Positions 8,990 through 19,038 of a DNA stretch of 64,000 nt are shown in pieces. Numbering within the stretch: position 1 is the stretch's first letter; the number at the start of each line of letters is the position of its first letter. The position numbers were made by a program, and so were the translations under genes. The notes under the pieces are model-generated. The model did no database searches. It had not been told where the DNA came from and was given only the letters and a program-made list of their open reading frames with translations. Source of the DNA: PALSA-610 sp038239145 (lineage in GTDB: Bacteria; Actinomycetota; Acidimicrobiia; IMCC26256; PALSA-610); assembly GCA_038239145.1 (NCBI GenBank), contig JBBSFB010000005.1:1-64000 (forward strand), read 5' to 3'.

Positions 8990-9982
8990 ATGCAACACGT
9001 CCGGCTCGGCAATACCGGCCTGCAGGTCTCCCGGATCTGCCTCGGCACCATGACCTTCGGATTGCAGATCGACGAGGAACCGTCTCGTGCGATTCTCGAC
9101 AAGGCGGCCGACCTCGGCGTGACCTTCCTCGACACGGCCGACGTGTACCCGCTCGGCGGCGACCTCACGACGATGGGTCGAACCGAGGAGATCGTCGGTC
9201 GTTGGCTGCAGGGGAAGCGATCCGATTACGTCGTCGCGACCAAATGCTTCGGGCCGACCGGGCGCAATCGGTGGGACATGGGCAACAGCCGCCGGCACAT
9301 CATGGACGCGATCGACGCGTCGCTGCGGCGTCTGCAGACCGATTTCATCGATCTCTACCAGCTGCACTTCGACGATTCCGGCGTCCCGCTCGACGAGACC
9401 CTCGGCGCACTCGACGATCTCGTGCGCGTCGGCAAGGTCCGCTACGTCGGCTGCTCCAACTTCCTCGCCTACCGGCTCGCGCGGGCCCTCGGTCGCAGCG
9501 AGGTGAACCACTTCGCGCGATTCGTTTCCGTACAGCCGCGCTACAACCTGTTGTTTCGCGAGTTCGAGCGCGAGCTGTTCCCGTTGTGCCTCGACGAAGG
9601 TGTCGCGGTGATCCCGTACAACCCGATCGCAGGCGGGATGTTGTCGGGGAAGCACGACCGGACGAGAGCTCCCGACGAAGGCACACGTTTCGCGCTCGGG
9701 AACGCGGCGCAGACGTACCAGGACCGCTACTGGCACGACAACGTCTTCAACACCGTCGACGAGCTCGTGAAGATCGCCGACGAGGCCGCGATCCCGTTGC
9801 CGACGCTCGCGGTCGCGTGGACGTTGCGCCATCCGGCGATCACCGCGCCGATCGTCGGCGCGAGCCGCCCGGAGCAACTCGAGGAAACGATCGCGGCGGT
9901 CGACACGCCGCTCGACGATGATCTCGTCGCGCGCTTGAACGACGTCACCGCCGCGTACCGACGTGGTGATGCCCCGCGTTAG
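8990..9982 (+). CDS. Aldo/keto reductase
   Basis: A 330-residue aldo/keto reductase, a distant paralogue of the one at 2465. It begins MQHVRLGNTGLQVSRICLG and shows Asp in FLDTADVY, Tyr in the same motif, Lys in VATKCFG and His in YQLHFDD. The C-terminal GASRPEQLEE is the coenzyme-binding element. The ATG lies 10 bases after the EcfT stop and the dienelactone hydrolase follows after 9 bases, so all four genes from 6032 may be one transcript. A link between the reductase and the imported ligand is possible but unproven. Confidence 0.9.
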   Translation: MQHVRLGNTGLQVSRICLGTMTFGLQIDEEPSRAILDKAADLGVTFLDTADVYPLGGDLTTMGRTEEIVGRWLQGKRSDYVVATKCFGPTGRNRWDMGNSRRHIMDAIDASLRRLQTDFIDLYQLHFDDSGVPLDETLGALDDLVRVGKVRYVGCSNFLAYRLARALGRSEVNHFARFVSVQPRYNLLFREFERELFPLCLDEGVAVIPYNPIAGGMLSGKHDRTRAPDEGTRFALGNAAQTYQDRYWHDNVFNTVDELVKIADEAAIPLPTLAVAWTLRHPAITAPIVGASRPEQLEETIAAVDTPLDDDLVARLNDVTAAYRRGDAPR

Positions 9983-9991
9983 CGTGCGCGG

Positions 9992-10624
9992 ATGACCGAC
10001 ATCGCCGTCCCCTTCTTCTGTTCCCTCCCGGCGTCGCCGCCGCCGTGGCCGGGCGTCGTCGTCGTCATGGAAGGCGACGGCATGAAGCCACAACTCCTGC
10101 GGGTCTGTGAACGTCTCGCGGCCGAGGGCTACGCAGTGGCCGCACCCGATCTCTACTGGCGGTTCGGTGGCAGCAATCCCGAAGCCGGTGGGAACATGTT
10201 CGGTCAGCTGCGCCACGCCGACGGCCGCGCCGACATCGTCGAGGTCGTGAGCCGCCTGCGCGGTCTCGGCGCGGAGACCGTCGGCATCACCGGGTTCTGC
10301 ATGGGCGGCGGCTACGCGTACATGGCCGCGATCTCCGGGGTCGACGTCGACGCCGCGGCCTCGTTCTACGGCGGCGGCATCGCCCAACACCTCGGCGATC
10401 CCTACTGCCCGCTGCTGTGCTTCTTCGGCGGCCGAGACGAATGGATTCCCCGCGCCGACATCGCGACCGTCGAGAACAGCCACCCGGGTCAGGTCGTCGT
10501 GTACGAAGATGCCGGTCACGGCTTCATGCGGGACGGTTCCGACAACTACGACGAGACCGCTGCCACCGACGCCTGGGCCCGGCTGCTCGCCTTCTTCGAC
10601 GCCAACCTGAAATCCGCGAGCTGA
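9992..10624 (+). CDS. Dienelactone hydrolase family protein
   Basis: A 210-residue alpha/beta hydrolase with the dienelactone hydrolase triad: nucleophile Cys in TGFCMGGG (about residue 102), Asp in GGRDEWIP and His in DAGHGFM. VVVMEGDGM near residue 26 supplies the Glu that switches the nucleophile in this family. Members hydrolyse lactones or small esters in the cytoplasm. The ATG at 9992 lies 9 bases after the aldo/keto reductase. Substrate not identifiable. Confidence 0.88.
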   Translation: MTDIAVPFFCSLPASPPPWPGVVVVMEGDGMKPQLLRVCERLAAEGYAVAAPDLYWRFGGSNPEAGGNMFGQLRHADGRADIVEVVSRLRGLGAETVGITGFCMGGGYAYMAAISGVDVDAAASFYGGGIAQHLGDPYCPLLCFFGGRDEWIPRADIATVENSHPGQVVVYEDAGHGFMRDGSDNYDETAATDAWARLLAFFDANLKSAS

Positions 10625-10683
10625 GGGATCTCTTTCCCGGTTCTTGAATTCCTCTCACGCTCCGCGCAGCCCCGGCGGGCTTA

Positions 10684-10704
10684 CTGGTCGTAGCAACCGA
10701 CCAG
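10684..10704. promoter_or_regulatory. Inverted repeat in leader of small secreted protein gene
   Basis: CTGGTCG, a 7-base spacer, then CGACCAG form a perfect repeat ending 12 bases before the Shine-Dalgarno at 10717. As RNA it would be a 7-bp hairpin at the 5' side of the binding site; as DNA it could be an operator. Confidence 0.35.
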
Positions 10705-10716
10705 AAAGCAACCTCG

Positions 10717-10726
10717 AAGGAGGTGA
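10717..10726 (+). promoter_or_regulatory. Perfect Shine-Dalgarno sequence
   Basis: AAGGAGGTGA matches all ten bases of the anti-Shine-Dalgarno tail of 16S rRNA, 5 bases before ATG 10732. It is the strongest binding site noticed in the window and decides the start of the small secreted protein. Confidence 0.75.
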
Positions 10727-10731
10727 GCAAC

Positions 10732-10950
10732 ATGAGTCCGATTCGCAAAGCTGCGGCGGTCCTCGCGGTCTCCGGTGCCCTCGTCACCGGCGGCGCAGTG
10801 GCAGCCAACGCAGCCACGACCGGGACGACCACGAAGCCGAGCACATCGACGCCGGCGACGGGATCGCCCGGGTCGTCCGGTACGTCGAACGCGAACTGTC
10901 CCAACATGGGAAGCGGTTCGGGTCCGAGTTCGAGCTCGGCGAGTACCTAG
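10732..10950 (+). CDS. Small secreted Ser/Thr/Gly-rich protein
   Basis: The 72-residue product has a classic signal peptide, MSPIRKAAAVLAVSGALVTG, with likely cleavage after ANA near residue 27. The mature part of about 45 residues is Thr/Ser/Pro/Gly-rich with one Cys in NANCPNMG. No known domain is present. The perfect Shine-Dalgarno and the inverted repeat upstream suggest a highly translated, regulated gene. A nearer GTG at 10723 lies inside the binding site and is rejected as start. The single Cys could allow dimer formation or attachment to another secreted protein. Function unknown. Confidence 0.6.
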   Translation: MSPIRKAAAVLAVSGALVTGGAVAANAATTGTTTKPSTSTPATGSPGSSGTSNANCPNMGSGSGPSSSSAST

Positions 10951-11047
10951 AGCAAGACGGAGCGACATCCGTATCACGCCACGCGCGCCTCGTGACTCCC
11001 GATTCCCCCGGTCGGGAGTCACGTCGCGTCCGACCGAGGAAGCGAAG

Positions 11048-12124
11048 ATGTCGAGGATGTTTAAGGTTTCGCGGATCGTGTCCGCGATCGTCGCCGTGTC
11101 GCTCCTGGTCGCCGGTTGCGGCGGCAGCAGTTCGTCGAGCACTCCCGCTTCGGCATCGTCGACGCTCGTGAACATCGGCGCCGGGATCCGGGGCGTGACG
11201 GGCCTCCGCGCGACCCTCTACGCGACCGGGCTCGCGCACGCGGCCGCGTTCGCGCTCGACGCGCAACAACGGTTGTGGGTTGCGACCGCCGCCTACACCG
11301 ACACGGGCAACGACGGCGTCTACCTCGTCGCCGCCGCCGGCGCGAAGCCGGTCGAGGTCGTGAGCAACCTGCACACGCCGCTCGGCCTGGTCTGGCACGA
11401 TGGCACGCTCTACGTCGCGTCGAAGGAACGCATCGACGCCTACAGCAACCTGATCCGGGCGAAATTCACGGCCCGCCGTACCGTCGTGACGCTCCCGACG
11501 AACGTCGGCGAGGTCAACAACATGGTGCTCGCAACCGACGGCCGCCTCCTCGTAGGGATCACCGCACCGTGCGACCACTGCACACCGACATCGAAGTACT
11601 CCGGCGCGATCGTCGCCGTCCGCACCGACGGCACTGGGCTCGCGTTGTACGCGAGCCGAATCCGGGCACCCGTCGCGCTCGCCTACTACCCCGGTACGAG
11701 CGACCTTTTCGTGACGATGGACTCTCGCGACGATCTCGGGACCAAGACTCCGGGCGACGCGCTCGCGGTCGTGCGCGAAGGCACCGCGTGGGGCAATCCC
11801 GGCTGCTACGGACAGGGTGGATCGGCATGTACGGGGGTCCCGGCGGCGACCGCGGTCCTCGACGAGCACGCGGCGGTGAGCGGGGTCGCGATCGTGACCG
11901 GGCAACTCGGGACGGCGGTCGGGACCGCGGCCGTCGTCGCCGAGTGGTCGCTCGGCAAGGTCCAACGCGTCACGCTCACCAAGCGCGGCACCGGCTACAC
12001 GGGAACCGCGACCACGTTGCTCAGCGGGATCAAGAACCGGGTTGCAGTCATGCTCACGAGTGATGGCGCGCTGCTCGTCGGGGACTGGACGACGGGAACG
12101 ATCTCTCGCGTCGTCGCGACGTGA
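11048..12124 (+). CDS. Sugar/sorbosone dehydrogenase-like beta-propeller lipoprotein
   Basis: ATG 11048, preceded by GAGGAAG, gives a 358-residue lipoprotein: MSRMFKVSRIVSAIVAVSLL, then the lipobox LLVAGC and a Ser-rich linker. The body resembles six-bladed PQQ-dependent sugar dehydrogenases: GITAPCDHCTP, GAIVAVRTDGTG, RAPVALAYYPGT and FVTMDSRDDLG are the usual order of motifs, and LLVGDWTTGTISRV closes the propeller. Family enzymes oxidise sugars at the cell surface, but many members have lost cofactor residues, so catalysis is not assured. It stands alone between the small secreted protein and an alpha/beta hydrolase. Confidence 0.72.
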   Translation: MSRMFKVSRIVSAIVAVSLLVAGCGGSSSSSTPASASSTLVNIGAGIRGVTGLRATLYATGLAHAAAFALDAQQRLWVATAAYTDTGNDGVYLVAAAGAKPVEVVSNLHTPLGLVWHDGTLYVASKERIDAYSNLIRAKFTARRTVVTLPTNVGEVNNMVLATDGRLLVGITAPCDHCTPTSKYSGAIVAVRTDGTGLALYASRIRAPVALAYYPGTSDLFVTMDSRDDLGTKTPGDALAVVREGTAWGNPGCYGQGGSACTGVPAATAVLDEHAAVSGVAIVTGQLGTAVGTAAVVAEWSLGKVQRVTLTKRGTGYTGTATTLLSGIKNRVAVMLTSDGALLVGDWTTGTISRVVAT

Positions 12125-12161
12125 CCGACGCCACATTCGCCCAGTTCGGCCCGAAGACGGC

Positions 12162-13079
12162 ATGATGCAACCAGGGATGTTGGATGTCGCCGAGACGCCG
12201 CAACCGCGCGTCGTGCGCACGGCCACCAACCGAATCGTGGGGTATTACGAATTCGGCGACCCGCACGGCACTCCGATGGTCGCGCTCCACGGAACGCCCG
12301 GGTGCGGGGCGGGATTCGCCTGGGCCGACGGGCGGGCGCGCGTTCACGGCATTCGCCTGCTCGCACCGGACCGGCCCGGAGTCGGCGTATCCGAGCGTTG
12401 GGAGCGGGGCCGCGGTGCCGCGGTCGACTCGTACGCGACCGAGCTCGGCGCTTTCGCCGACGCGCTGGAGCTCCCGTCGTTCCCCGTGATCGGCTACTCG
12501 GGCGGCGGTCCCTACGCCCTCGCGGCCGCGCACTCGCTCGCCGATCGGGTGTGCGCCGTCGCGATCGTCTCCGGATCCGGACAGGTCGGCGAGTGGGCGT
12601 CGGTAGCCGACTTCGAGACAACCGACCGGCTCCTCACCCGCCTCTCACAGCGCATTCCCGTGGTGGCGCGCGTCACCCTCGACATCGGAGTTCGGATCTC
12701 GCGCCTCGCGCCCAAGACGTCCCTGTGGTTCGGCGCGATCGAGATGTCGGCCTCCGATCGAGCGGTCATGGCCGAGTTCCCGACCGCGCGCGCGGCGCTG
12801 GCGATGTTCACCCAGTCGTGCGCGAGCGGCGCGCACGGAGTCGTTGACGACTACGCCGCGCTCGGGCGGCCGTGGGGATTCGCGGTCGAGGAGATCACCG
12901 TCCCGGTCCACTGCTGGCACGCGACGAGTGACCCGATCGTGCCGCTGCGCCACACCGACGAGCTCGTTCGCCGCATCCCGGGGGCGGAGGTGACGCACTG
13001 GGAGGGCGGCGGTCACCTCGCGATCATCGATCGCGTCGACGAGGTCTTCGACGCGCTGTTGGAGGTCCTCGCGCCCTGA
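12162..13079 (+). CDS. Alpha/beta hydrolase
   Basis: A 305-residue alpha/beta hydrolase. The oxyanion motif is ALHGTPGCGAG, the nucleophile elbow GYSGGGPYAL, the acid is in ATSDPIVPL and the His in GGGHLAI. ATG 12162 is chosen; ATG 12165 and ATG 12177 are also possible. HGTPG followed by a proline-rich DRPGVG loop is common in actinobacterial hydrolases of unknown substrate. No signal peptide is seen. It runs convergent to the dCTP deaminase-like gene, separated by 27 bases. Confidence 0.82.
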   Translation: MMQPGMLDVAETPQPRVVRTATNRIVGYYEFGDPHGTPMVALHGTPGCGAGFAWADGRARVHGIRLLAPDRPGVGVSERWERGRGAAVDSYATELGAFADALELPSFPVIGYSGGGPYALAAAHSLADRVCAVAIVSGSGQVGEWASVADFETTDRLLTRLSQRIPVVARVTLDIGVRISRLAPKTSLWFGAIEMSASDRAVMAEFPTARAALAMFTQSCASGAHGVVDDYAALGRPWGFAVEEITVPVHCWHATSDPIVPLRHTDELVRRIPGAEVTHWEGGGHLAIIDRVDEVFDALLEVLAP

Positions 13080-13106
13080 GAGGCTCAGCCCGCTGACAAC
13101 TCGCAG

Positions 13107-14243
13107 CTAGCGGGCGAAGTGCTTGCTCAGCGTCTCCATCTGACCCTGATAGTTGGAGCCGATGCCCTGGCCGTAGAGCCGGTCCGGCGCCTCGAGCATG
13201 TGCTCGAACGTGAGCTTGCACACGCGTTGACCGTGCTCGATCATGAACGGCACGTCGTGGGCGCGTACTTCGAGCGCGGCGCGCGACGCGACGGAGTGGC
13301 CGCCCGGATCGAAGCCGAATCCGGGATCGAAGAACCCGGCGTAGTGCGTGCGCAGCTCGCCGCTCGTCGGGTCGTACGCCGTCATCTCCGACGCGAGCGT
13401 TGGTGGTATGCACACGGATTCGTTGCTCATCAAGAGGTAGAAGCGTTGCGGGGTGAGCACAACCCGGTCGCCCTCCTCGTGCTTGACCCGCTCCCAGAAC
13501 GCCTCGGGATCGACGGGTGCGTGGGCGCTGCGCGCCACGTCGAGCAACGGCGCGTTGTCGCGGGCGCGGTGACCGACATAGCCGCCGCTGTCGCCGTGCA
13601 GATCGAGACCGAGGAACAGGCCGCCGCCGAACGCGAGGCCGTCGTCGGGGACGGGCGTCCCGTGGTCGAACAGGAGAGGCTGGCGGCGGTGGAACTCGCG
13701 CACGTCGTCGTCGGAGAGCAGAGCTGAACCGACCGAGAGCCGCAGCTGGTTCAGCGACAGATCCTCGCGGACGCGTACCGGGAACGAGAGCGGGACGACC
13801 TCGAGGTAGAGCGGCCCGTCGTAGCCCGTGGCGATCTCGTCGAACCGGTAGCTCTCGTCCGTGATGACGCGCGTGAACACGTCGATCCGACCCGTCGAGC
13901 TCTTCGGATTCGCCTTGCCCCGCACCGTGGGCGGCAGCGAGAGCCGCTCCTTCAGCGGGATCAGGTACGGGCGCTTGGTCTCGAGGACGACACCGTCCTT
14001 GCGCAGGTCGAGCTCGTCGATGACGTAGTCCTTGACCCGGCGCTCGACCGACTGCCGACCGGGCAAGAAGCTGCACCGGATCCGGTACGCGACCTCGCCC
14101 AGGCGGAGGTCGAGGCTCGCAGGCTGGACGTTCTCTTCCGGGATCGTGAAGCGGCCCGCGTCGATCACCCGAGCCGCGATCGCGCGCTCGAGGTACTGAC
14201 ACGGCAACACGCCCGTGCGGTCGGCGGGAAGTTCGAGCTCCAC
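13107..14243 (-). CDS. dcd: 2'-deoxycytidine 5'-triphosphate deaminase, double-domain type
   Basis: This 378-residue protein is about twice the usual dCTP deaminase length (about 190), matching the tandem-domain form known from alphaproteobacteria. The N-terminal half has VQPASLDLRLGEVAYR and, near residue 110, RGKANPKSSTGRIDVF; the C-terminal half repeats the fold with RFYLLMSNESVCIPP, AGFFDPGFGFD and the closing IGSNYQGQ. It should convert dCTP to dUTP for thymidylate synthesis. GTG at 14243 is the start. The gene is alone, divergent from the lipase at 14317. Family membership is clear; which half is catalytic is not resolved. Confidence 0.8.
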   Translation of the reverse strand: MELELPADRTGVLPCQYLERAIAARVIDAGRFTIPEENVQPASLDLRLGEVAYRIRCSFLPGRQSVERRVKDYVIDELDLRKDGVVLETKRPYLIPLKERLSLPPTVRGKANPKSSTGRIDVFTRVITDESYRFDEIATGYDGPLYLEVVPLSFPVRVREDLSLNQLRLSVGSALLSDDDVREFHRRQPLLFDHGTPVPDDGLAFGGGLFLGLDLHGDSGGYVGHRARDNAPLLDVARSAHAPVDPEAFWERVKHEEGDRVVLTPQRFYLLMSNESVCIPPTLASEMTAYDPTSGELRTHYAGFFDPGFGFDPGGHSVASRAALEVRAHDVPFMIEHGQRVCKLTFEHMLEAPDRLYGQGIGSNYQGQMETLSKHFAR

Positions 14244-14316
14244 GGCAGGTCAGCCTACGTGAGCGCCTCGCCGGCGGTGACGGGTACCTGACCCGAACAG
14301 TGCGTACGCTCCGCCG

Positions 14317-15636
<1,320 letters not shown>

Positions 15637-15693
15637 TCCTCGATCCGGCCACCACACGGCCCGACGTCCGCTGGGGACGGGCGGCTGCGCCAA

Positions 15694-15711
15694 CCTGACG
15701 CTAACGTCAGG
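15694..15711. promoter_or_regulatory. Palindromic operator-like site upstream of amidohydrolase
   Basis: CCTGACG-CTAA-CGTCAGG is a perfect 7-bp inverted repeat, 34 bases before the amidohydrolase ATG. Its 14-bp core TGACGCTAACGTCA differs by one base from a site at 33168-33181 in the acyl-CoA operon. The geometry fits a TetR-family operator. Confidence 0.5.
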
Positions 15712-15745
15712 GAACGAACCCGCCACCGGCCGAGGGAGCGCTTCG

Positions 15746-16969
15746 ATGGAGCTGCCCAAGATCATCAGCGTCGACGACCACGTAGTCGAGCCCGCCCACG
15801 TGTGGCAGACCTGGTTGCCGGAGAAGTACCGCGAGAAGGGCCCGCGCATCGAGCGCAAGCGTTGGGGCGCGTTTTCGCACAAGCCCGGCGCCAAGTACGT
15901 CAACACCGAGGATCCCGACGGTCTGTGGGGCGACGCCTGGTACTACGAGGACCGGCTCATCTACGTGCACAAGCGGTTCGTCGCGATCCCGCTCGAGGCG
16001 ACGCCCGACGGCGACCTCTCCAAGTTCGACCGCACCAAGATGGTGATGGAAGCGCTGACGTACGACGAGATGCGGCCCGGGTGCTACGAGCGCGACGCGC
16101 GCATCGTCGACTTCGAGCGCAACTGGGTCGACGGCTCGTTGCCGTTCCCGACCTTCCCGCGCTTCTGCGGTCAGACGTTCCTCGAAGCCGACGACAAAGA
16201 GCTCGCGCTCGCGTGCGTCCGGGCGTACAACGACTGGATGGTCGAAGAGTGGTGCGGCCCGTCGAAGGGCATGAACATCCCGCTCTGCATCATGCCGCTG
16301 TGGGACGCCGCGCTCGCGGCGGGAGAGATCCAGCGCAACGCGGATCGCGGCGTGCGTGCGTTCTGCTTCAGTGAACTGCCGCATCACCTGAAGTTGCCGA
16401 CGATCCACAGCGGCGGTTGGGACCCGGTGTTCCAGGTCTGCAACGACACCGGTGTCACCCTGTGCATGCACATCGGATCGTCGTCGACCAACCCGTCCGC
16501 GTCGCCCGACGCGCCCGGCGGCGTCGGCGGCACGCTCGCATTCAACAACTCGATGGCGTCGCTGGCCGACTGGTTGTACTCCGCGAAGTTGATCGAGTTC
16601 CCGAAGCTCAAGCTCGCGTACTCCGAGGGCCAGATCGGTTGGATCCCCTACGTGCTCGAACGCGCCGACACGGTATGGGAACAACACGACAGTTGGCAGC
16701 ACTCGAAGGAGCGCATCCCGGAACCGCCGTCGACCTACTACTACGGCCGGATCTTCGGGTGCTTTACTGCCGACTACCACGGCCTGCACTCGCTGAGCGA
16801 AGTCGGCGAGGACAACATCTGCTTCGAGACCGACTACCCGCACACCGACACCACGTGGCCGACGTCGCGCGAGTACGCGGAGAAGATGCTCGCGGGCTTC
16901 GACGACGAGATCATCTACAAGGTGTTGCGCGGGAACGCGATCAAGATGCTGGAGCTCGACCGCACCTGA
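15746..16969 (+). CDS. Amidohydrolase family protein
   Basis: ATG 15746, preceded by GAGGGAG, gives a 407-residue TIM-barrel hydrolase of the amidohydrolase_2 group (PF04909). Metal-binding candidates are visible: Asp-x-His in ISVDDHVVEPAH, His in TLCMHIGSSS and Asp in CFETDYPHTDTTWP near the C-terminus. Related proteins are decarboxylases and hydrolases; in actinobacteria many sit near steroid, aromatic or acyl-CoA catabolic genes. The palindrome at 15694 suggests control by a dedicated repressor. Substrate unknown. Confidence 0.85.
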   Translation: MELPKIISVDDHVVEPAHVWQTWLPEKYREKGPRIERKRWGAFSHKPGAKYVNTEDPDGLWGDAWYYEDRLIYVHKRFVAIPLEATPDGDLSKFDRTKMVMEALTYDEMRPGCYERDARIVDFERNWVDGSLPFPTFPRFCGQTFLEADDKELALACVRAYNDWMVEEWCGPSKGMNIPLCIMPLWDAALAAGEIQRNADRGVRAFCFSELPHHLKLPTIHSGGWDPVFQVCNDTGVTLCMHIGSSSTNPSASPDAPGGVGGTLAFNNSMASLADWLYSAKLIEFPKLKLAYSEGQIGWIPYVLERADTVWEQHDSWQHSKERIPEPPSTYYYGRIFGCFTADYHGLHSLSEVGEDNICFETDYPHTDTTWPTSREYAEKMLAGFDDEIIYKVLRGNAIKMLELDRT

Positions 16970-17020
16970 GTAGAGGATTGACGCTTCGTCGGTGACGGTC
17001 ACGCGAAGAGCACGTGGCCC

Positions 17021-17051
17021 GTCGGCGCGCCGGCCTTTGGTCGGCGCGCCG
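17021..17051. repeat. Two direct copies of a palindromic 12-mer
   Basis: GTCGGCGCGCCG occurs at 17021-17032 and 17040-17051, 19 bases start to start. CGGCGCGCCG is itself a perfect palindrome, so the pair can act as two operators or fold into one very stable hairpin. The second copy ends 14 bases before the ATG of the broken oxidoreductase. Confidence 0.5.
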
Positions 17052-17065
17052 AATAAGTTACTTCG

Positions 17066-18200
17066 ATGCAGCGCGTCCTCATCCTCGGCGCCGGCTTCGG
17101 CGGACTCGAGCTCGCCACCCGGTTGTCGGAAGAAGTACCCGACGAGGTCGAGGTGACCCTCGTCGACCAGAACGACTCGTTCGTGTTCGGGTACTCGAAG
17201 CTCGACGTGATGAACGGCGGGCCACTCCGGAGTCGGTGAGGTTGCACTACCGCGACATCATCAAGCCGTCCGTGGAGTTCCGACAAGAGACGGTTGTCGC
17301 GATCGGTCCGGTCGCGAACCGCGTGACGACCGATCGCACCACGTACGACACCGACGTTCTGGTGGTCGCGCTCGGCGCCGACATCGCGCCCGAACTGACG
17401 CCCGGACTCGTCGAAGGCGGGAACGAGTTCTACACGGTTGCGGGCGCGGAGCGGCTGCGCGACATCGTCGCGAGTTTCGCTTCGGGAAACGCGTTGTCAG
17501 CGTGCTCGGCCCGTTCTTCAAGTGTCCGGCCGCCCCGCACGAGGCCGCCATGATGTTGCACGATTCGCTCGTGCAGCGCGGCGTGCGCGACGCGGTCACC
17601 ATCAAGGTGCTGAGCCCGATGCAGGTGCCGATCCCCATCTCGGCCGATGCCTCGGCCGGCATCCTCGCGGGCCTGGACGAGCGGGGTATCGAGTTCTGGC
17701 CCGATGCGGTCGTGACGAGCCTCGATCCCACTACCCACGTCGCGACCCTGCGCGACGGCCGGACGGTCGACTACGACCTGTTCCTCGGCGTCCCGATCCA
17801 TCGGGCACCGGCGGTCGTGGAGGACTCCGGGCTTGCAGTCGACGGGTGGATCCCCGTCGACCCGGCAACGTTCGCGACCCGTTTTCCCGACGTTTACGCG
17901 GTCGGCGACGTCACGAGCGCGCCGGTGCCGCGCGTCGGCGTGATCGCCGAGGGCGAGGCGGGCACCGTCGCCGCCGTGTTGATCCACCGGTTACGCGGTG
18001 GCGACACGCCGGCGCCTTATGCGGGCATCGCAACCTGTTACATCGAGTTCGGCGGTCCCGAGGTCGCGAAGTTCGACGTCAACTTCCTCGGCGGCCCGAA
18101 ACCGTTCGGCGTCTTCGAGGAAGCGTCGCGGGAGCTGGCGACCGCGAAGAAGGAATTCGGCGCCACCCGTCGTCGCCGCTGGTTCGGTCACGACTCCTGA
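17066..18200 (+). pseudogene. NAD(P)/FAD-dependent oxidoreductase with two frameshifts
   Basis: The protein is readable across three frames. ATG 17066 gives MQRVLILGAGFGGLELATRL (dinucleotide-binding GxGxxG) up to KLDVMNGG, where the frame shifts near 17216-17225. The next frame continues TPESVRLHYRDIIKPSVEF and VVALGADIAP to ASFASG, and shifts again near 17484-17492. The last frame gives KRVVSVLGPFFKCPAAPHE and DVYAVGDVTSAPVPRVGVIA, the second FAD motif, to the C-terminus at 18200. Both shifts equal loss of one base, each beside a short G or A run. About 378 residues would be restored, resembling sulfide:quinone reductase-like enzymes. It is either a recent pseudogene or an assembly error. 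Confidence 0.75.
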
Positions 18201-18206
18201 GCCCCG

Positions 18207-19028
18207 TCAGCGCACGAGAAACCGCTGCGCAAACCTCTCCACAGTCGGACGGCCCTCGGCCGGCCAACCGCAGAGGAGGTACCCGATCCCGGCCTGCTCC
18301 CACGCGTCGACATTGGCCGCGATGGTGTCGAGGTCGTCCTCGAGCGACAGCGACGATGCCCGCGTGATCTCGGCCGGGTTGCGGCCCGCGGCTTCCGCCA
18401 TCACGGTCAGGCGCGCCGACTTCTCCGTCATCGACTCGGGTGTGCCCCAGGTGTGCCAGACGTCGGCGTAACGAGCCGCGATCGGCATCATCCGCTTCTC
18501 GCCCGCCGCGCCGATCCAGATCGGCGGGTGCGGTTGCTGCACCGGCCGTGGTAACAGGGTCGCGTCGTGCACCTGAAAGTGCTCGCCGTCGAACGTGAAG
18601 TCGTCGGTCGTCAGCAGGCCGCGCACGATCTGCACCGCCTCTTCGAACGCGTCGACGCGTTCCTTGAGCGCGGGAAACGGGATTCCGAGCGCACGGTGCT
18701 CCGGCTCGAACCAGGCCGCTCCGTACGCAAGCTCGAGCCGACCACCGGATGCGTGATCGATCGTGATCGCCTCGGCCGCGTAGACCGCGGGATGGCGATA
18801 CGTCATGCCCGTGATCATGAGGCCGAGCCGCACGTGGTCGGTGAGACCGCTCCACGCTGCCAGCGTCGTGCTGCCCTCGAAACACTCACCCGGACCCTTG
18901 CCGTACATGGGCTGGAAGTGGTCGAATCCCCAGATGCCGTCGAAGCCGAGCCCGTCCGCGAACTGCGCTCTCCCGGCAAGCTCGCTCCACGGCATCCGTT
19001 GTTGGGCGAGGTCCAAGCCGAATCTCAC
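18207..19028 (-). CDS. LLM-class F420-dependent oxidoreductase
   Basis: A 273-residue luciferase-like monooxygenase-fold protein: start MRFGLDLAQQRMPWSEL, then DGIWGFDHFQPMYG, GLMITGMTYRHPAVYA, ASGGRLELAYGAAW and HPPIWIGAAGEKRM. These are hallmarks of the F420-using LLM class, which transfers hydride to or from coenzyme F420. GTG 19028 is chosen because GAGGGAG lies 5 bases upstream; GTG 19034 is an alternative. The DUF427 gene upstream ends at 19039, so the two are co-transcribed. The substrate is unknown. Confidence 0.85.
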   Translation of the reverse strand: MRFGLDLAQQRMPWSELAGRAQFADGLGFDGIWGFDHFQPMYGKGPGECFEGSTTLAAWSGLTDHVRLGLMITGMTYRHPAVYAAEAITIDHASGGRLELAYGAAWFEPEHRALGIPFPALKERVDAFEEAVQIVRGLLTTDDFTFDGEHFQVHDATLLPRPVQQPHPPIWIGAAGEKRMMPIAARYADVWHTWGTPESMTEKSARLTVMAEAAGRNPAEITRASSLSLEDDLDTIAANVDAWEQAGIGYLLCGWPAEGRPTVERFAQRFLVR

Positions 19029-19038
19029 GTGCACTCCC

